Shown here: positions 59,133-64,000 of the stretch, piece by piece
How the letters are laid out: every line of letters starts with the position of its first letter
How positions within the stretch are numbered: position 1 is the stretch's first letter
From: Myxococcota bacterium
Lineage (GTDB): Bacteria; Myxococcota; XYA12-FULL-58-9; JALHOP01
Assembly: GCA_022842935.1 (NCBI GenBank)
Contig: JALHOP010000016.1
Span: 87,344 to 151,343, forward strand
DNA length: 64,000 bases
Reading direction: 5' to 3'
Notes under the pieces: generated by a model
What the model was told of the DNA's origin: nothing
What the model saw: the letters and a program-made list of their open reading frames with translations, nothing else
The model's database searches: none
Made by a program: the position numbers and the translations under genes

Positions 59133-61708
59133 GCCGCGCCTCCCGCCTGTTGCGCGACCTTCTTCGCCTTGCGCCCCGCGATCATCCGGTGGTGCAGGTC
59201 TTCGAGCGTCGCGTGAACGAGGCTACCGAAGAACATCGTCTGCGTGCGGCTCGCCGCGAAGCCGTAGCGCTCGAAGAGCATGTACTGGCGCGGGCAGCGC
59301 TGGTACGCGAGGTAGTCGCTCGTGTAGCTGAAGCGGCGCACGGCGGCGTCGGGCTCCTGCTTCGCCTTCGGCACGGAGCGCACATCGAAGCCCGCGATGG
59401 GCGCGGCTCTTGCCATCAGCTCGTGGAACTCGGCGTCGACCTTCTGCCCCTGGCCCTTGGGGTGCGCGAGCACGAGGAGGTTCTGCGCGCGCGAGAGCGC
59501 CACGTAGAACATCCGCATCGCGTCAAAGCCGGGCATGCGGTCGAGCGGCTCGCCACCGGGCGGAAGGAACGGACGCACCAGCTCCTCGACTTTCCGTGCG
59601 CGACGCTGTGTGCGCGCGCTGCCGAGGACGACGACTGGGAACTCCAGCCCCTTGCTCTGGTGGATGGTGAGGAACGGGATGCGCCCGCGCGGGAACGGAT
59701 CCTCGGCGTCCTCGTACTCGCCTTCGCCCATGCGGAAGAGCGCGAAGAGGAAGGCCTGGTAGAAGCCGCGCTGGAGCATCTCGGTCGCGAGGCCCTGGCC
59801 GGTGATGAGCGGCGGGAAGGTGTCGACATAGCGCGCCAGGAGTTGGCTCGTCAGCGCCAGGTTGCAGACCGGCGCCTCGTCGACGCCACCGTCGGCGAGG
59901 TCGATCATCTCGCGGAAGCGTTGGAAGCCGAGGAAGCGGTAGAAGAGGTCGAGCAAGCCCCAGTCGGCCGTCGTCGCGCGGTTGATGACGTTCCTGAGGC
60001 TGAGCGGGTTCTCTTCGGCGAGGCGCTCCCGATAGAGTTTCTCGAGCCCCGCGCCGCCGAGGGCGCGGCGCGCGTCCGCCGAGAGCCCCGCCGCGTTGAG
60101 GAGCGGGCGCTTGTGCGTGCTCGGATCGTAGGCCGCGTCCTCGCTCCAGCCGCCAGTGTCGAGCACGGTCTTGAGCGCGGCGTAGTCGCGCTTGATGGCG
60201 GAAAGCTCAGCGACGCGCTGGTCGACGAAGGCGCGCAGCGTCGGATCGCTCTCCATGAGCGCGTCGGCCACGGTGGTGGCGCTGTCGAGCCACGAGTGGA
60301 ACTCGCCGTACTCGCCTCGATCGAATGCATCGTTGCGCGGCGGGCGGCCGAGCACGCGCGTGAGCAGCCCGACGATGAGCGTCGGCTCGTCGGCTTCGAG
60401 GAAGCGCTTGGCGCGCGGCGCGTAGACGCGCAGCCCCACGCGGCCGAGCGCCTCCTCGAACCTCTCGACGACGGTGCTCTTGAGCGTCGGGAAGAGGAAC
60501 GCGATCTGGTTCGGATCGGCGACCACCTTCTCGTCGATGAGGCGGCGGCAGAGGGTGGCGATCTCGTCGACGAGGTCGACCGGCTTACTCGGCGCGGTAC
60601 ACACCACGGAGACGCCGTCGTCCTGGCTGTGCGCGCGCACGCCCTTGTCGTGCAGGCGGAACTGGCCACCACCCGGACGGTTCCAGTCGTGCTGCGCGAC
60701 GAACGAGGTGTACGCCTGCACGATGCCGCGTCGCGACCGGTAGTTGATGCCGAGCTCGATGCGGCGCGGCTCGACGCCGAGCGCGCCCTGACAGCGCTTG
60801 GGGAACTCGACGAAGTTCTCGACCGTCGCGCCTCGAAAGCGATAGAGGGCCTGGTCGTCGTCGCCGACGACGCAGACGTTCTTCGAGCCACCCGCGAGGC
60901 GGAAGAAGATGCGCTCCTGGATGGCGTTGGTGTCCTGGTACTCGTCGACGATGACGTGCTTGAAGCGGTGCATCGTGCCGTCGTTCGCGAGGAGCGCGCG
61001 GTAGGCGGCGCGCTGGAGCAGCGAGAGGTCGACGCGGTGCTTGCCGAGGCGCTCGCGGTACAGCTCGTAGAGGCGGAACAGCGGCGCGTACTCCTCGGGC
61101 GCCTTCTCCAAGATGACCTTCGGGTCGAGGTCTTCCTCCGAGAGCCGGTTGAAGAGTGACTGGAGGTTCACCACCGCCTTGTGGCGGCTCGCTGAGGCGG
61201 GCGGCTCGAAGTTGGCGCTCAACATCTCGCGGAAGGCGGGCAACTCGCCTTCGAACGCTAGGAGCGACTTCGCCGCCGTCCAGAACGAGCCCTGCGCCAG
61301 CGTGAAGTACTGGTCCAGCTCGTCGAGCACGGCGGGCGCGGTGGAGCGCTCTCGATCGACGACGAGCGAGCGATCTTGCAGGAGACGGTGGCAAAGCGCG
61401 TGGACGGTGCCGACGTACATGCCCGAGAGGTCGTAGGGCTTGCCGGTCTGCTCGCTCGCGAGACCGAGCAGCGAGACGAGGCCGTCCTGGAGTTGCTTCG
61501 CGGCCTTCTCGGTGAAGGTGCTGAGGAAGATCGACTCGGGCGCGATGCCGTGGAACACGATCATGTTCACGACGCGCCAGAGCAGGACGCGCGTCTTGCC
61601 CGATCCAGGACCGGCCACGAGGAAGAGCGGGCCGTCGAGATGCTCGATGGCGGCGCGCTGGCTGTCGTTCGGCGAGAAGCCGACGCGGGCAAAGAGCGAC
61701 TCGATCAC
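59129..61708 (-). CDS. UvrD/Rep-type SF1 helicase with N-terminal part of a nuclease domain
   Basis: An 859-residue 3'-5' helicase. Motifs: Walker A GPGSGKTR at residues 33-40, Ia STFTEKAAKQL, II VDEYQDTNA, V LTIHQSKGLEFPVVVLG and VI MFYVALSRAQN. The last 60 residues are nuclease-like: YLAYQRCPRQYMLF with Cys805 and GSLVHATLEDL with His832, the opening motifs of AddB/RecB nucleases. The protein then stops and the domain continues in the next gene. The GTG start at 61708 overlaps the HTH stop. It likely unwinds and degrades foreign DNA ends. Confidence 0.92.
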   Translation of the reverse strand: MIESLFARVGFSPNDSQRAAIEHLDGPLFLVAGPGSGKTRVLLWRVVNMIVFHGIAPESIFLSTFTEKAAKQLQDGLVSLLGLASEQTGKPYDLSGMYVGTVHALCHRLLQDRSLVVDRERSTAPAVLDELDQYFTLAQGSFWTAAKSLLAFEGELPAFREMLSANFEPPASASRHKAVVNLQSLFNRLSEEDLDPKVILEKAPEEYAPLFRLYELYRERLGKHRVDLSLLQRAAYRALLANDGTMHRFKHVIVDEYQDTNAIQERIFFRLAGGSKNVCVVGDDDQALYRFRGATVENFVEFPKRCQGALGVEPRRIELGINYRSRRGIVQAYTSFVAQHDWNRPGGGQFRLHDKGVRAHSQDDGVSVVCTAPSKPVDLVDEIATLCRRLIDEKVVADPNQIAFLFPTLKSTVVERFEEALGRVGLRVYAPRAKRFLEADEPTLIVGLLTRVLGRPPRNDAFDRGEYGEFHSWLDSATTVADALMESDPTLRAFVDQRVAELSAIKRDYAALKTVLDTGGWSEDAAYDPSTHKRPLLNAAGLSADARRALGGAGLEKLYRERLAEENPLSLRNVINRATTADWGLLDLFYRFLGFQRFREMIDLADGGVDEAPVCNLALTSQLLARYVDTFPPLITGQGLATEMLQRGFYQAFLFALFRMGEGEYEDAEDPFPRGRIPFLTIHQSKGLEFPVVVLGSARTQRRARKVEELVRPFLPPGGEPLDRMPGFDAMRMFYVALSRAQNLLVLAHPKGQGQKVDAEFHELMARAAPIAGFDVRSVPKAKQEPDAAVRRFSYTSDYLAYQRCPRQYMLFERYGFAASRTQTMFFGSLVHATLEDLHHRMIAGRKAKKVAQQAGGAA

Positions 61709-61926
61709 TTCCGGGCCCCCTTAGGTCGGCGAGTCGCCTCGGTCTTCTTCGTGGTTCGCGCGACCTGCGAGGCCATCCACGCGTCGATGTCCGCGCGACG
61801 GAACCTCCACTGCCCACGCACCTTGAACGCTGGTAGCTCCCCTTGCTGAGCCATCGTGTACACGGTCTTGTCCGCGACCTTCAGCAAGGCCGCGACTTCT
61901 ATGACCGTCAGTATCTCGTCGCTCAT
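61705..61926 (-). CDS. Excisionase-like helix-turn-helix protein
   Basis: A 73-residue MerR/Xis-type winged helix: ILTVIEVAALLKVADKTVYTMAQQGELPAFKVRGQWRFRR is the typical two-helix-plus-wing pattern, then DIDAWMASQ and a basic tail. ATG 61926 with GGAG upstream is preferred to the longer frame from 62070. It overlaps the helicase start as GTGA, so it is the first gene of the defence operon and more likely a regulator than a classical excisionase. Confidence 0.8.
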   Translation of the reverse strand: MSDEILTVIEVAALLKVADKTVYTMAQQGELPAFKVRGQWRFRRADIDAWMASQVARTTKKTEATRRPKGARK

Positions 61927-61973
61927 CAGCTCGGGCTCCGGGAGGCGGAAGGGACAGGCTTCCAGCCGTTTCC

Positions 61974-62003
61974 AGAGTACGGCAGAGGATGGGCTAGCAT
62001 CAA
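61974..62003 (-). promoter_or_regulatory. Candidate promoter of the defence operon
   Basis: Minus-strand TTGATG (62003-61998) and TACTCT (61979-61974) with 18 bp spacing, in the only real gap (61927-62027) of the minus-strand run. The -10 match is weak. A promoter is expected here because all downstream genes are coupled. Confidence 0.35.
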
Positions 62004-62027
62004 GCCGCCCGTGTTCGTTCCGGTGCT

Positions 62028-62470
62028 TCAGCTCGATTGACGCGCCCACGCCGCCCGCTGCTCGGCCCACGTCCCGGCGTGGGCCACCGCCCGGAGGGTC
62101 CGCTCGGCCATCGGCTCGGCGCCGTCGACGGCCTCCATCGCCAAGACGGCTGCTTGGAGATCGGGCGCCAGGAGCAAGAGGTCGAGGAGCTGGGTGACCC
62201 TCGCCCGCGTGAGCCCCAGCTTCCGCGCCACGTCGGCCCGATCGGCGATGGCGCCCCGGTCGATGGCGGCCTGCAGGTGGTGCGCAAGCGCGAGCTGCTG
62301 GGCGACCTTGGCGGGCCGCCGCACGGGCTCGGGCTTGGGGGGCGGCGGCGTCTCGGCGAGCGTGACGGCCCGGCTCTTATGGCGGAAGAGCGGCCTCTCG
62401 ATGACGCGGAAGGCGTCGTCCTCGGCGTCCGTGTTCTTCCTCGCGCCCACCTCGCTGCTCTCGGCGCTTC

Positions 62471-62474
<4 letters not shown>
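62028..62474 (-). CDS. Small KorB/ParB-like HTH protein linked to the recombinase
   Basis: A 148-residue protein. Residues about 55-110 form a helical DNA-binding region: LALAHHLQAAIDRGAIADRADVARKLGLTRARVTQLLDLLLLAP, like the HTH of ParB/KorB relatives. Small proteins of this kind commonly follow large serine recombinases. ATG 62474 overlaps the recombinase stop as ATGA; the frame to 62648 is an overlap shadow. It may act as recombination directionality factor or local regulator; that is inferred. Confidence 0.75.

Positions 62475-64000
<1,526 letters not shown>

Noticed and set aside
59081..61159. 692-codon plus-strand frame opposite the helicase
   Set aside because: All helicase motifs are on the minus strand; the opposite frame is an Ala/Arg/Glu/Val-rich shadow without motifs.
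42006..62000. BREX, DISARM or CRISPR interpretation of the island
   Set aside because: No PglX, BrxC, DrmA/B, Cas gene or spaced repeat array is present; the methyltransferase has DPPY before FxGxG and a Res partner, which is type III restriction.

Overview
The window looks like chromosomal DNA of a myxobacterium-like member of the Myxococcota. It is GC-rich and carries several markers of that group: two Pkn-type Ser/Thr kinases in small operons, numerous lipoproteins with a clear lipobox, long TPR envelope proteins next to paired outer-membrane beta-barrels, several PilZ proteins, a DUF1592/DUF1588 plus DUF1552 secreted pair, and a bifunctional homocysteine methyltransferase/MTHFR. The lineage is inferred from gene content; no marker gene was compared.

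Left part (1-41.7 kb, core-like). 1-2.6 kb is a minus-strand operon that seems devoted to extracellular nucleic acid: a helix-hairpin-helix envelope protein cut by the window edge, a thermonuclease lipoprotein and a lamin-tail-domain lipoprotein. 2.7-5.0 kb is a secreted GMC dehydrogenase with its small Tat subunit, preceded by two near-identical palindromes 22 bp apart. 5.1-14.2 kb is a tightly overlapping envelope operon of two paralogous beta-barrels, three TPR proteins and a coiled-coil lipoprotein, resembling the outer-envelope part of the Myxococcus Glt machinery. 14.2-16.1 kb holds a formyltransferase and a kinase. 16.3-26 kb reads mostly plus: a PilT-type ATPase, lipoproteins, a PilZ protein, a lactonase-like propeller, the DUF1592/DUF1552 pair and a calpain-like protease. 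26-29.8 kb (minus) has two ArsA/Get3-type ATPases behind dnaJ. 29.9-41.5 kb holds a PilZ-acetyltransferase fusion, a second kinase, a CrtC-like protein, an EI24 membrane protein, methionine/folate and riboflavin enzymes, Aat, PPK2 and a phosphate-type porin, ending in tRNA-Asn with a strong terminator.

Right part (41.7-64 kb, accessory island). Everything here is on the minus strand. From the right edge: a large serine recombinase (cut by the edge) coupled to a small HTH protein, then a run of twelve genes that mostly overlap by 4 bases. These are an excisionase-like HTH protein, a UvrD-type helicase, a PD-(D/E)XK protein, type III Mod and Res, a three-gene ABC-3C conflict system, and a MukF-MukE-MukB-JetD (Wadjet) condensin system. 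It is a stacked anti-phage/anti-plasmid locus between a recombinase and a tRNA gene.

The most unusual points are in that island. The AddB/RecB-type nuclease domain with its four-cysteine iron-sulfur staple is divided between the helicase and the next protein. The type III Res subunit carries a C-terminal LexA/S24-like domain with its Ser and Lys present. The Wadjet subunits are strikingly MukBEF-like rather than generic. The only long gene-free stretch (41657-42005) holds terminators and an inverted repeat; no CRISPR array, rRNA or insertion sequence was seen.
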